Positions 1-12,850 of a stretch of 64,000 nucleotides of DNA are shown piece after piece. Origin of the DNA: Archivesica marissinica (Eukaryota; Mollusca; Bivalvia; Venerida; Vesicomyidae). Each line of letters begins with the position of its first letter. The stretch's first letter is position 1. The DNA lies in contig CM026390.1 of the NCBI GenBank assembly GCA_014843695.1, forward strand, positions 2,209,114 through 2,273,113, given 5' to 3'. Made by a program: the position numbers and the translations under genes. The notes under the pieces were generated by a model, which did no database searches, was not told the DNA's origin, and saw only the letters and a list, made by a program, of their open reading frames with translations.

Positions 1-3000
1 TCCAGGATCTATCTAGGTTCATCAGTCCAGGATCTATCTAGTTTCCCGAGTCCAGGATATATCTAGGTTCCCGAGTACTGGATCTATGTAGGTTCCCGAG
101 TCCAGGATCTATCTAGGTTCCCGAGTCCAGGATCTATCTAGGTTCCTGAGTCCAGGATCTTTCTAGATTCCCGAGTCCATGATCTATCTAGGTTCCCGAG
201 TCCATGATCTATCTAGGTTCCTGCGCCCAGGGTCTATCTAGGTTCATCAGTCCAGGATCTATCTAGGTTCCTGCGTCCTGGATCTATCTAGGTTCCCGAG
301 TCCATGATCTATCTAGGTTCCCGAGTCCATGATCTATCTAGGTTCCTGAGTCCAGGATCTATGTAGGTTCCAGAGTCCTGGATCTATCTAGGTTCCTGAG
401 TCCATGATCTATCTAGGTTCCTCGGTCCAGGATCTATCTAGGTTCCTGAGTCCATGATCTATCTAGGTTCCCGAGTCCAGGATATATCTAGGTTCCTGTG
501 TCCAGGTCCTATCTAGATTCATCAGTCCAGGATCTATCTAGGTTCCTGCGTCCTGGATCTATCTAGGTTCCCGAGTCCATGATCTATCTAGGTTCCCGAG
601 TCCATGATCTATCTAGGTTCCTGAGTCCAGGATATATCTAGGTTCCAGAGTCATGGATCTATCTAGGTTCCAGAGTCCATGATCTATCTAGGTTCCTGGG
701 TCCAGGATCTATCTATGTTCCTGAGTCCAGGGTCTATCTAGGTTCCTGAGTCCAGGATATATCTAGGTTCCCGAGTCCAGGATCTATCTAGGTTTCTGCA
801 TCCAGGATCTATCTAGGTTCCAGAGTCCAGGATCTATCTAGGTCCTGAGTCCAGGATCTATCTAGGTTCTCGAGTCCAGGATCTATTTAGGTTCCCGAGT
901 CCATGATCTATCTAGGTTCCTGAGTCCAGGATCTATCTAGGTTCCCGAGTCCATGATCTATCTAGGTTATTGAGTCCAGGATCTATTTAGGTTCTCGAGT
1001 CCATGATCTATCTAGGTTCCTGAGTCCAGGATCTATCTAGGTTCCCGAGTCCAGGATCTATCTAGATTCCTGAGTCCAGGATCTATCTAGGTTCCTGCGT
1101 TCAGGATCTATCTAGATTCCTGCGTCCAGGATCTATCTAGGTTCAGGAGTCCAGGATCTATCTAGGTTCCCGAGTCCAGGATATATTTAGGTTCCTGCGT
1201 CCAGGGTCTATCTAGGTTCATCAGTCCAGGATCTATCTAGGTTCCTGCGTCCTGGATCTATCTAGGTTCCCGAGTCCATGATATATCTAGGTTCCCGATT
1301 CCATGATCTATCTAGGTTCCTGAGTCCAGGATCTATCTAGGTTCCAGAGTCCTGGATCTATCTAAGTTCCCGAGTCCATGATCTATCTAGGTTCCTGGGT
1401 CCAGGATCTATCTAGGTTCCTGAGTCCATGATCTATCTAGGTTCCCGAGTCCAGGATATATCTAGGTTCCTGCGTCCAGGGTCTATCTAGGTTCATCAGT
1501 CCAGGATCTATCTAGGTTCCTGCGTCCTGGATCTATCTAGGTTCCCGAGTCCATGATCTATCTAGGTTCCCGAGTTCATGATCTATCTAGGTTCCTGAGT
1601 CCAGGATATATCTAGGTTCCAGAGTACTGGATCTATCTAGGTTCCTGAGTCCAGGATCTATCTAGGTTCCCGAATCCAGGATCTATCTAGGTTCCTGAGT
1701 CCAGGATCTATCTAGGTTCCTGCGTCCAGTATCTATCTAGATTCCTGCGTCCAGAATCTATCTAGGTTCATGAGTCCAGGATCTATCTAGGTTCCCGAGT
1801 CCAGGATCAATCTAGGTTCCCGAGTCCATGATATATTTAGGTTATTGAGTCCAGGATCTATTTAGGTTCCCGAGTCCATCATCTATCTAGGTTCCTGAGT
1901 CCAGGATATATCTATGTTCCCGAGTCCATGATCTATCTAGGTTATTGAGTCCCGGATCTATCTAGGTTCCCGAGTCCATGCTCTATCTAGGGTCCTGCGT
2001 CCAGGGTCTATCTAGATTCATCAGTCCAGGATCTATCTAGGTTCCTGCGTCCTGGATCTATCTAGGTTCCCGAGTCCATGATCTATCTAGGTTCCCGAGT
2101 CCATGATCTATCTAGGTTCCTGAGTCCAGGATATATCTAGGTTCCAGAGTCCATGATCTATCTAGGTTCCTGGGTCCATGGTCTATTTAGGTTCCCGAGT
2201 CCAGGATCTATCTAGGTTCCCGAGTCCAGGATATATCTAGGTTCCAGAGTCATGGATCTATCTAGGTTCCAGAGTCCATGATCTATCTAGGTTCCTGGGT
2301 CCAGGATCTATCTATGTTCCTGAGTCCATGATCTATCTAGGTTCCCGAGTCCAGGATCTATATAGGTTCCTGAGTCCAGGGTCTATCTAGGTTCCTGAAT
2401 CCAGGATCTATCTAGGTTCCCGAGTCCAGGATCTATCTAGGTTCCTGCATCCAGGATCTATCTAGGTTCCAGAGTCCAGGATCTATCTAGGTTCCTGAGT
2501 CCAGGATCTATCTAGGTTCCCGAGTCCAGGATCTATCTAGGTTCCTGAGTCCATGATCTATCTAGGTTCCTGCGTTCAGGATCTATCTAGGTTCATCAGT
2601 CCAGGATCTATCTAGGTTCCTGCGTCCTGGATCTATCTAGGTTCCCGAGTCCATGATCTATCTAGGTTCCCGAGTTCATGATCTATCTAGGTTCCTGAGT
2701 CCAGGATATATCTAGGTTCCAGAGTACTGGATCTATCTAGGTTCCTGAGTCCAGGATCTATCTAGGTTCCCGAATCCAGGATCTATCTAGGTTCCTGAGT
2801 CCAGGATCTATCTAGGTTCCTGCGTCCAGTATCTATCTAGATTCCTGCGTCCAGAATCTATCTAGGTTCATGAGTCCAGGATCTATCTAGGTTCCCGAGT
2901 CCAGGATCAATCTAGGTTCCCGAGTCCATGATATATTTAGGTTATTGAGTCCAGGATCTATTTAGGTTCCCGAGTCCATGATCTATCTAGGTTCCTGAGT

Positions 3001-6000
3001 CCAGGATATATCTATGTTCCCGAGTCCATGATCTATCTAGGTTATTGAGTCCCGGATCTATCTAGGTTCCCGAGTCCATGATCTATCTAGGGTCCTGCGT
3101 CCAGGGTCTATCTAGATTCATCAGTCCAGGATCTATCTAGGTTCCTGCGTCCTGGATCTATCTAGGTTCCCGAGTCCATGATCTATCTAGGTTCCCGAGT
3201 CCATGATCTATCTAGGTTCCTGAGTCCAGGATATATCTAGGTTCCAGAGTCCATGATCTATCTAGGTTCCTGGGTCCATGATCTATTTAGGTTCCCGAGT
3301 CCAGGATCTATCTAGGTTCCCGAGTCCAGGATATATCTAGGTTCCAGAGTCATGGATCTATCTAGGTTCCAGAGTCCATGATCTATCTAGGTTCCTGGGT
3401 CCAGGATCTATCTATGTTCCTGAGTACATGATCTATCTAGGTTCCCGAGTCCAGGATCTATATAGGTTCCTGAGTCCAGGGTCTATCTAGGTTCCTGAAT
3501 CCAGGATCTATCTAGGTTCCCGAGTCCAGGATCTATCTAGGTTCCTGCATCCAGGATCTATCTAGGTTCCAGAGTCCAGGATCTATCTAGGTTCCTGAGT
3601 CCAGGATCTATCTAGGTTCCCGAGTCCAGGATCTATCTAGGTTCCTGAGTCCATGATCTATCTAGGTTCCTGCGTTCAGGATCTATCTAGGTTCCTGCGT
3701 CCAGGATCTATCTAAGTTCCAGCGTCCAGGATCAATGTATGTTCCCGAGTCCAGGAGCTATCTAGGTTCAGGAGTCCAGGATCTATATAGGTTCAGGAGT
3801 CCAGGATCTATCTAGGTTCCCGAGTCCAGTATCTATCTAGGTTCCCGAGTCCAGGATCTATCTATGTTCCCGAGTCCATGATCTATCTAGGTTCCTGAGT
3901 CCAGGATCTATCTACATTCCTGCGTCCAGGATCTATCTAGGTTCCCGAGTCCATGATTTATCTAGGTTCCTGAGTCCTGGATCTATCTAGGTTCCTGAGT
4001 CCAGGATATATTTAGGTTCCCGAGTCCATGATCTATCTAGGTTCCTGAGTCCAGGATCTAGCTAGGTTCCTGAGTCCAGGATCTATTTAGGTTCCCGAGT
4101 CCATGATCTATCTAGGTTCCTGAGTCCAGGATCAATCTAGGTTCCTGAGTCCAGGATCTATCTAGGGTCCCGAGTCCATGATCTATCTAGGTTCCTCAGT
4201 CCAGGATCTATCTAAGTTCCCGAGTCCATAATCTATCTAGGTTATTGAGTCCAGGATCTATCAAGGTTCCCGAGTCCATGATATATCTAGGTTCCTGCGC
4301 CCAGGGTCTATCTAGGTTCATCAGTCCATGATCTATCTAGGTTCTCGAGTCCAGGATATATTTAGGTTCCCGAGTCCATGATCTATATAGGTTCCTGGGT
4401 CCAGGATCTATCTAGGTTCCTGGGTCCAGAATCTATCTAGGTTCCTGAATCCATGATCTATCTAGGTTCTCGAGTCCAGGATATGCCTAGGTTCCTGCGT
4501 CCAGCGTCTATCTAGATTCATCAGTCCATGATCTATCTAGGTTCCTGCGTTCTGGATCTATCTAGGTTCCCGAGTCCATGATCTATCTAGGTTCCTGAGT
4601 CCAGGATATATCTAGGTTCCAGAGTCATGGATCTATCTAGGTTCCAGAGTCCATGATCTATCTAGGTTCCTGGGTCCAGGATCTATCTATGTTCCTGAGT
4701 CCAGGATATATCTAGGTTCCCGAATCCAGGATCTATCTAGGTTCCTGAGTCCAGGATCTATCTAAGTTCCTGCGTCCAGTATCTATCTAGATTCCTGCGT
4801 CCAGAATCTATCTAGGTTCATGAGTCCAGGATCTATCTAGGTTCCCGAGTCCAGGATCAATCTAGGTTCCCGAGTCCATGATATATTTAGGTTATTGAGT
4901 CCAGGATCTATTTAGGTTCCCGAGTCCATGATCTATCTAGGTTCCTGAGTCCAGGATATATCTATGTTCCCGAGTCCATGATCTATCTAGGTTATTGAGT
5001 CCCGGATCTATCTAGGTTCCCGAGTCCATGATCTATCTAGGGTCCTGCGTCCAGGGTCTATCTAGATTCATCAGTCCAGGATCTATCTAGGTTCCTGCGT
5101 CCTGGATCTATCTAGGTTCCCGAGTCCATGATCTATCTAGGTTCCCGAGTCCATGATCTATCTAGGTTCCTGAGTCCAGGATATATCTAGGTTCCAGAGT
5201 CCATGATCTATCTAGGTTCCTGGGTCCATGATCTATTTAGGTTCCCGAGTCCAGGATCTATCTAGGTTCCCGAGTCCAGGATATATCTAGGTTCCAGAGT
5301 CATGGATCTATCTAGGTTCCAGAGTCCATGATCTATCTAGGTTCCTGGGTCCAGGATCTATCTATGTTCCTGAGTCCATGATCTATCTAGGTTCCCGAGT
5401 CCAGGATCTATATAGGTTCCTGAGTCCAGGGTCTATCTAGGTTCCTGAATCCAGGATCTATCTAGGTTCCCGAGTCCAGGATCTATCTAGGTTCCTGCAT
5501 CCAGGATCTATCTAGGTTCCAGAGTCCAGGATCTATCTAGGTTCCTGAGTCCAGGATCTATCTAGGTTCCCGAGTCCAGGATCTATCTAGGTTCCTGAGT
5601 CCAGGATATATCTAGGTTCCAGAGTCCATGATCTATCTAGGTTCCTGGGTCCATGATCTATTTAGGTTCCCGAGTCCAGGATCTATCTAGGTTCCCGAGT
5701 CCAGGATATATCTAGGTTCCAGAGTCATGGATCTATCTAGGTTCCAGAGTCCATGATCTATCTAGGTTCCTGGGTCCAGGATCTATCTATGTTCCTGAGT
5801 CCATGATCTATCTAGGTTCCCGAGTCCAGGATCTATATAGGTTCCTGAGTCCAGGGTCTATCTAGGTTCCTGAATCCAGGATCTATCTAGGTTCCCGAGT
5901 CCAGGATCTATCTAGGTTCCTGCATCCAGGATCTATCTAGGTTCCAGAGTCCAGGATCTATCTAGGTTCCTGAGTCCAGGATCTATCTAGGTTCCCGAGT

Positions 6001-9000
6001 CCAGGATCTATCTAGGTTCCTGAGTCCATGATCTATCTAGGTTCCTGCGTTCAGGATCTATCTAGGTTCCTGCGTCCAGGATCTATCTAAGTTCCAGCGT
6101 CCAGGATCAATGTATGTTCCCGAGTCCAGGAGCTATCTAGGTTCAGGAGTCCAGGATCTATATAGGTTCAGGAGTCCAGGATCTATCTAGGTTCCCGAGT
6201 CCAGTATCTATCTAGGTTCCCGAGTCCAGGATCTATCTATGTTCCCGAGTCCATGATCTATCTAGGTTCCTGAGTCCAGGATCTATCTACATTCCTGCGT
6301 CCAGGATCTATCTAGGTTCCCGAGTCCATGATTTATCTAGGTTCCTGAGTCCTGGATCTATCTAGGTTCCTGAGTCCAGGATATATTTAGGTTCCCGAGT
6401 CCATGATCTATCTAGGTTCCTGAGTCCAGGATCTAGCTAGGTTCCTGAGTCCAGGATCTATTTAGGTTCCCGAGTCCATGATCTATCTAGGTTCCTGAGT
6501 CCAGGATCAATCTAGGTTCCTGAGTCCAGGATCTATCTAGGGTCCCGAGTCCATGATCTATCTAGGTTCCTCAGTCCAGGATCTATCTAAGTTCCCGAGT
6601 CCATAATCTATCTAGGTTATTGAGTCCAGGATCTATCAAGGTTCCCGAGTCCATGATATATCTAGGTTCCTGCGCCCAGGGTCTATCTAGGTTCATCAGT
6701 CCATGATCTATCTAGGTTCTCGAGTCCAGGATATATTTAGGTTCCCGAGTCCATGATCTATATAGGTTCCTGGGTCCAGGATCTATCTAGGTTCCTGGGT
6801 CCAGAATCTATCTAGGTTCCTGAGTCCATGATCTATCTAGGTTCTCGAGTCCAGGATATGCCTAGGTTCCTGCGTCCAGCGTCTATCTAGATTCATCAGT
6901 CCATGATCTATCTAGGTTCCTGCGTTCTGGATCTATCTAGGTTCCCGAGTCCATGATCTATTTAGGTTCCTGAGTCCAGGATATATCTAGGTTCCAGAGT
7001 CATGGATCTATCTAGGTTCCAGAGTCCATGATCTATCTAGGTTCCTGGGTCCAGGATCTATCTATGTTCCTGAGTCCAGGATATATCTAGGTTCCCGAAT
7101 CCAGGATCTATCTAGGTTCATGATCTATCTAGGTTCCTGGGTCCAGGATCTATCTAGGTTCCCGAGTCCGGGATCTATCTAGGTTCCCGAGTGCAGGGTC
7201 TATCTAGGTTCACGAGTCCAGGATCTATCTAGGTTCCTGCGATAAGGATCTATCTACGTTCCCGAGTCCATTATCTATCTATGTTCCTGAGTCCTGGATC
7301 TATCTCGGTTCCTGAGTGCTGGATCTATCTAGGTTTCCGAGTCCATGATCTATCTAGGTTTCCGAGTCCAGGATATATCTAGGTTCCTGCGTCCATGGTC
7401 TATCTAGGTTCATCAGTCCAGGATCTATCTAGGTTCTTGCGTCCTGGATCTATTTAGGTTCCCGAGTCCATGATCTATCTAGGTTCCTGGGTCCAGGATC
7501 TATCTAGGTTCCCGAGTCCGGGATCTATCTAGGTTCCCGAGTGCAGGGTCTATCTAGGTTCACGAGTCCAGGATCTATCTAGGTTTCCGAGTCCAGGATA
7601 TATCTAGGTTCCTGCGTCCATGGTCTATCTAGGTTCATCAGTCCAGGATCTATCTAGGTTCTTGCGTCCTGGATCTATCTAGGTTCCCGAGTCCATGATC
7701 TATCTAGGTTCTCGAGTCCAGGATATATTTAGGTTCCCGAGTCCATGATCTATCTAGGTTCCTGGGTCCAGGATCTATCTAGGTTCCTGAGTCCATGATC
7801 TATCTAGGTTCTCGAGTCCAGGATATGCCTAGGTTCCTGCGTCCAGCGTCTATCTAGATTCATCAGTCCATGATCTATCTAGGTTCCTGCGGTCTGGATC
7901 TATCTAGGTTCCCGAGTCCATGATCTATCTAGGTTCCTGAGTCCAGGATATATCTAGGTTCCAGAGTCATGGATCTATCTAGGTTCCAGAGTCCATGATC
8001 TATCTAGGTTCCTGGGTCCAGGATCTATCTATGTTCCTGAGTCCAGGATATATCTAGGTTCCTGAGTCCAGGATATATCTAGGTTCCTGAGTCCAGGATC
8101 TGTCTAGGTTCCCGAGTCCAGGATATATCTAGGTTCCTGAGTCCATGATCTATCTAGGTTCCTGGGTCCAGGATCTATCTAGGTTCCCGAGTCCGGGATC
8201 TATCTAGGATCCCGAGTGCAGGGTCTATCTAGGTTCACGAGTCCAGGATCTATCTAGGTTCCTGCGATAAGGATCTATCTACGTTCCCGAGTCCATTATC
8301 TATCTATGTTCCTGAGTCCTGGATCTATCTCGGTTCCTGAGTGCTGGATCTATCTAGGTTTCCGAGTCCATGATCTATCTAGGTTTCCGTGTCCAGGATA
8401 TATCTAGGTTCCTGCGTCCATGGTCTATCTAGGTTCATCAGTCCAGGATCTATCTAGGTTCTTGCGTCCTGGATCTATCTAGGTTCCCGAGTCCATGATC
8501 TATCTAGGTTCCCGAGTCCATGATATATCTAGGTTCCTGAGTCCAGGATCTATCTAGGTTCCAGAGTCCTGGATCTATCTAGGTTCCAGAGTCCTGGATC
8601 TATCTAGGTTCCCGAGTCCAGGATCTATTTACATTCCTGCGTCCAGGATCTATCTAGGTTCCCGAGTCCATGATTTATCTAGGTTCCTGAGACCTGGATC
8701 TATCTAGGTTCCTTAGTCCAGGATCTATTTACGTTCCCGAGACCAGGATCTATCTAGGTTCCTGAGTCCTGGATCTATCTAGGTTCCCGAGTCCATGATC
8801 TATCTAGGTTCCTGAGTCCTGGATCTATCTAGGTTCCCGAGTCCATGATCTATCTAGGTTCCTGCGTCCAGGATCTATCTAGGTTCTTGCGTCCAGGATC
8901 TATCTAGGTTCCCGAGTCCATGATCTATCTAGGTTATTGAGTCCAGGATCTATCCAGTTTGCCGAGTCCATGATCTATCTAGGTTCCTGAGTCCTGGATC

Positions 9001-11500
9001 TATCTAGGTTCCTGAGTCTAGGATCTATCTAGGTTCCTGTGTCCAGGATCTATCTAGGTTCCCGAGTCCAGGATCTATCTAGGCTCAGGAGTCCAGGATC
9101 TATCTAGGTTCCCGAGTCCAGGATCTATCTAGGTTCTCGAGTCCAGGATCTATCTAGGTTCCTGAGTCCAGGATCTATCTAGGTTCCCGAGTCCAGGATC
9201 TATCTAGGTTCCTGAGTCCATGATCTATCTAGGTTCCTGCGTTCAGGATCTATCTAGGTTCCTGCGTCCAGGATCAATCTAGGTTCCCGAGTCCATGATT
9301 TATCTAGGCTCAGGAGTCCAGGATCTATCTAGGTTCCCGAGTCCAGGATCTATCTAGGTTCTCGAGTCCAGGATCTATCTAGGTTCCTGAGTCCAGGATC
9401 TATCTAGGTTCCTGAGTCCAGGATCTATCTAGGATCCCGAGTCCAGGATCTATCTAAGTTCCCGTGTTCAGGATCTATTATCTAGGTTCCCGAGTCCAGG
9501 ATATATTTAGGTTCCTGCGTCCAGGGTCTATCTAGGTTCATCAGTCCAGGATCTATCTAGGTTCCTGCGTCCTGGATCTATCTAGGTTCCCGAGTCCATG
9601 ATATATCTAGGTTCCCGAGTCCATGATCTATCTAGGTTCCTGAGTCCAGGATATATCTAGGTTCCAGAGTCCTGGATCTATCTAGGTTCCCGAGTCCATG
9701 ATCTATCTAGGTTCCTGTGTCCAGGATCTATCTAGGTTCCTGAGTCCATGATCTATCTATGTTCCCGAGTCCAGGATATATCTAGGTTCCTGCGTCCAGG
9801 GTCTATCTAGGTTCTTCAGTCCAGGATCTATCTAGGTTCCTGCGTCCTGGATCTATCTAGGTTCCCGAGTCCATTATCTATCTAGGTTCCCGAGTTCATG
9901 ATCTATCTAGGTTCCTGAGTCCAGGATATATCTAGGTTCCAGAGTCCTGGATCTATCTAGGTTCCCGAGTCCAGGATATATCTAGGTTCCCGAGTCCATG
10001 ATCTATCTAGGTTCCCGAGTCCATGATCTATCTTGGTTCCAGAGTCCAGGATCTATCTAGGTTCATCAGTCCAGGATCTATCTAGGTTCATCAGTCCAGG
10101 ATCTATCTAGGTTCCAGAGTCCAGGATCTATCTAGGTTCATCAGTCCAGGATCTATCTAGTTTTCCGAGTCCAGGATCTATCTAGGTTCCCGAGTCCTGG
10201 ATCTATCTAGGTAACCGAGTCCATGATCTATCTAGGTTCATCAGTCTAGAATCTATCTAGGTTCCAGAGTCCATGATCTATCTAGGTTCCCGAGTCCAGG
10301 ATCTATCTAGGTTCCCGTGTCCATGATCTATCTAGGGCCATCTGTCCAGGATCTATCTAGGTTCCCGAGTCCAGGATCTATCTAGGTTCCTGAGTCCAGG
10401 ATATATCTAGTTTCCTGAGTCCAGGATCTATCTAGGTTCCTGAGTCCAGGATCTATCTAGGTTCCTGAGTCGTGGATCTATCTAGGTTCCCGAGTCCAGG
10501 ATATATCTATGTTCCTGCCTCCAGGATCTATCTAGGTTCCCGAGTCCAGGATCTATCTAGATTCCAGAGTCCAGGATCTATCTAGGCTCCTGAGTCCAGG
10601 ATCTATCTAGGTTCCCGAGTCCAGGATCTATCTTGGTTCCTGAGTCCAGGATCTATCTAGGTTCCAGAGTCCAGGATCTATCTAGGTTCCAGAGTCCTGG
10701 ATTTATCTAGGTTCCAGAGTCCAGGATCTATCTAGGTTCCAGAGTCCAGGATCTATCTAGGTTCCCGAGTCCAGGATCTATCTAGGTTCCATAGTCCAGG
10801 ATCTATCTAGGTTCCAGAGTCCAGGATCTATCTAGGTTCCAGAGTCCAGGATCTATTTAGGTTCCCGAGTTCTGGATTTATCTAGGTTCCAGAGTCCAGG
10901 ATCTATTTAGGTTCCAGAGTCCATGATCTATCTAGGTTCCCGAGTCCAGGATCTATCTAGGTTCCAGAGTCCAGGATCTATCTATGTTCCAGATTCCAGG
11001 ATCTATCTAGGATCCTGCGTCCAGGATCAATCTAGGTTCCCGAGACCAGGATCTATTTAGGTTATTGAGTCCAGGATCTATCTAGATTCCCGAGTCCATG
11101 ATCTATCTAGGTTCCTGAGTCCATGATCTATCTAGCTTCCTGAGTCCAGGATCTATCTAGGTTATTGAGTCCAGGATATATCTAAGTTCCCGAGTATATG
11201 ATCTATCTAGGTTCCTGAGTCCAGGATCTATATAGGTTCCAGAGTCCAGGATCTATCTTGGTTCCAGAGTTCAGGATCTATCTAGGTTTCCGAGTCCAGG
11301 ATCTATCTAGGGTCCTGAGTGCAGGATCTATCTAGGTTCCTGAGTCCAGGATCTATCTTGGGTCCTGAGTCCAGGATCTATCTAGGTTCCCGAGTCCAGG
11401 GTCTATCTAGTTTCCTGAGTCCAGGATCTATCGAGGTTCCCGAGTCCAGGGTCTATCTAGTTTCCTGAGTCCAGGATCTATCTAGGTTCCTGAGTCCTGA
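1..11500. repeat. 25-bp satellite array with nested segmental duplications
   Basis: About 460 tandem units of 25 bp run from the window's first base, so the true left end lies outside. The unit alternates a nearly fixed half (gatctatctaggttc) with a variable linker (cccgag, ctgag, ctgcg, atcag or cagag, then tcca/tcct). Variant patterns recur at offsets that are multiples of 25: 1100 bp (2141 versus 3241), 1950 bp (3241 versus 5191), 2375 bp (3241 versus 5616; 3721 versus 6096) and 425 bp (5191 versus 5616). This shows growth by copying blocks of 17 to 95 units. Stops are frequent and there is no coding potential. Confidence 0.97.
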
Positions 11501-12535
11501 GTTTAATTCGGCCTTCGTGATATATTTCTATGCATAAGAACTTCAAATGAGGGTTATTCTGCGATATACCACGGCTGATACTTATTATTTCTTCAAACGC
11601 AGGGCTACTCCGCTGCATTTGGCTTTCGAAATTTCCTCCCGCGCAAGGGGTGATGACGTTACTCTTTATGGAAAATATCAATCTAGTGCATAAATGAACA
11701 AGAGTTGTAACTGATCAATAATTTTATTTATTTTGTCAAATAAAACTGTACAGAATAGTAACTGAAACGTTACTTAACAGAAAAACAAGACGGACAAGAT
11801 AGTATCTGATTCTAAAAATAGCTCACTTCCGCGAATTCCCACGGTAGTATTTACAAACATCACGTGACTTCCATTCATAAAACTTTACACGCATTGTATA
11901 AATGGAATAGCCAAAACTCGGTGCGCGCGTAGCATAGTTCAATGTAGGTATATCGCAGAATAACTCGAGGTAGATTTTACTCTATAAGTATGTATGTTAT
12001 TAGCTGGGTCGTGTTAGAATAAACTATATACTATGTTCCGATCTATAATCAATAGTTTCTATATAATTATGTGATCGATACACTTTCATTTATTATCATG
12101 TATTAATTCTGTTTAATATATTGCCAGAGGACAGAGAGTGTCACTGGTGACCATTATACTAAATGGTAAACCGCAGCAGCAACAGTTATCTAAAGCAAAT
12201 CATGAAATATAATATATATTTCTTTTAATTAGTAATCTTTATAATCCGTTTTAAAATAATTGAAACATACACATAAAGTAAGAATAAATCTACTTTTCAA
12301 CAGATTGTTTTATTATAAATATTTGGCAAAATATTACATTAATTTTTAATTAATGACGTTTGAACTTTTAATAACTGATAATAATTAACATATGCATGTT
12401 TGTATGTTTGAATTAAGTTATTGTCAAATGTGTCTATAACAGTACTCAACATTTAAAGCATTATATATACGTAAGTGATCAAAGCACATATTTTATATTG
12501 AATAATGTGTAGTAATGGAATGGAATAACAGTTAT
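11501..12535. other. AT-rich single-copy spacer
   Basis: Non-repetitive sequence between the 25-bp array and the SINE-embedded array. A short minus-strand open frame (11478-11681) starts inside the spacer and has no recognisable motif. The only structure seen is an exact 18-bp inverted pair near 11543 and 11949, listed separately. Confidence 0.7.
11543..11966. repeat. 18-bp inverted repeat pair about 0.42 kb apart
   Basis: gttattctgcgatatacc at about 11543-11560 has its exact reverse complement at about 11947-11964. The match does not extend far inward or outward, and I see no clear flanking direct duplication. It could be the ends of a small decayed non-autonomous DNA element, but only the pair itself is directly visible. 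Confidence 0.5.
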
Positions 12536-12548
12536 TAAATTACAGTAT
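12536..12548 (+). repeat. Left target-site duplication of expanded SINE A
   Basis: taaattacagtat occurs here and again, identically, at 16648-16660. The two copies bracket the SINE A element and its internal array. Confidence 0.9.
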
Positions 12549-12850
12549 GTCCGCCCTCGTGGTCCGCCTCCGTGGTCGAGGTAGCTGATGGTCCGCCTCT
12601 GTGGTCGCGGTAGCTGATGGTCCGCCCGTGGTAGCGGTAGCTGATGGTCCGCCTCCGTGGTCGAGGTAGCTGATGGTCCGCCTCCGTGGTCGAGGTAGCT
12701 GATGGTCCGCCTACGTGGTCGAGGTAGCTGATGGTCCGCCTCCGTGGTCGAGGTAGCTGATGGTCCGCCTACGTGGTCGAGGTAGCTGACTGGTCCGCCT
12801 CCGTGGTCGAGGTAGCTGACTGGTCTGCCTCCGTGGTCGAGGTAGCTGAT
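12549..12850 (+). repeat. Short-unit (29-30 bp) subarray of SINE A head
   Basis: About ten units of 29-30 bp form the left end of the array. Each keeps the gtccgcct and cgtggtcgag parts followed by gtagctgatg. Each lacks the tggttaa step and the cttgtatacc...catcac segment of the neighbouring 68-bp unit. It is therefore a deleted derivative amplified separately. Confidence 0.88.

Noticed and set aside
1..11500. CRISPR array
   Set aside because: Repeats are contiguous without unique spacers and the context is animal DNA.
1..11500. Pol III B boxes in the 25-bp unit (ggttcccgagtcc)
   Set aside because: The B-box pattern ggttcgannc is interrupted by two extra bases, and no A box lies upstream.
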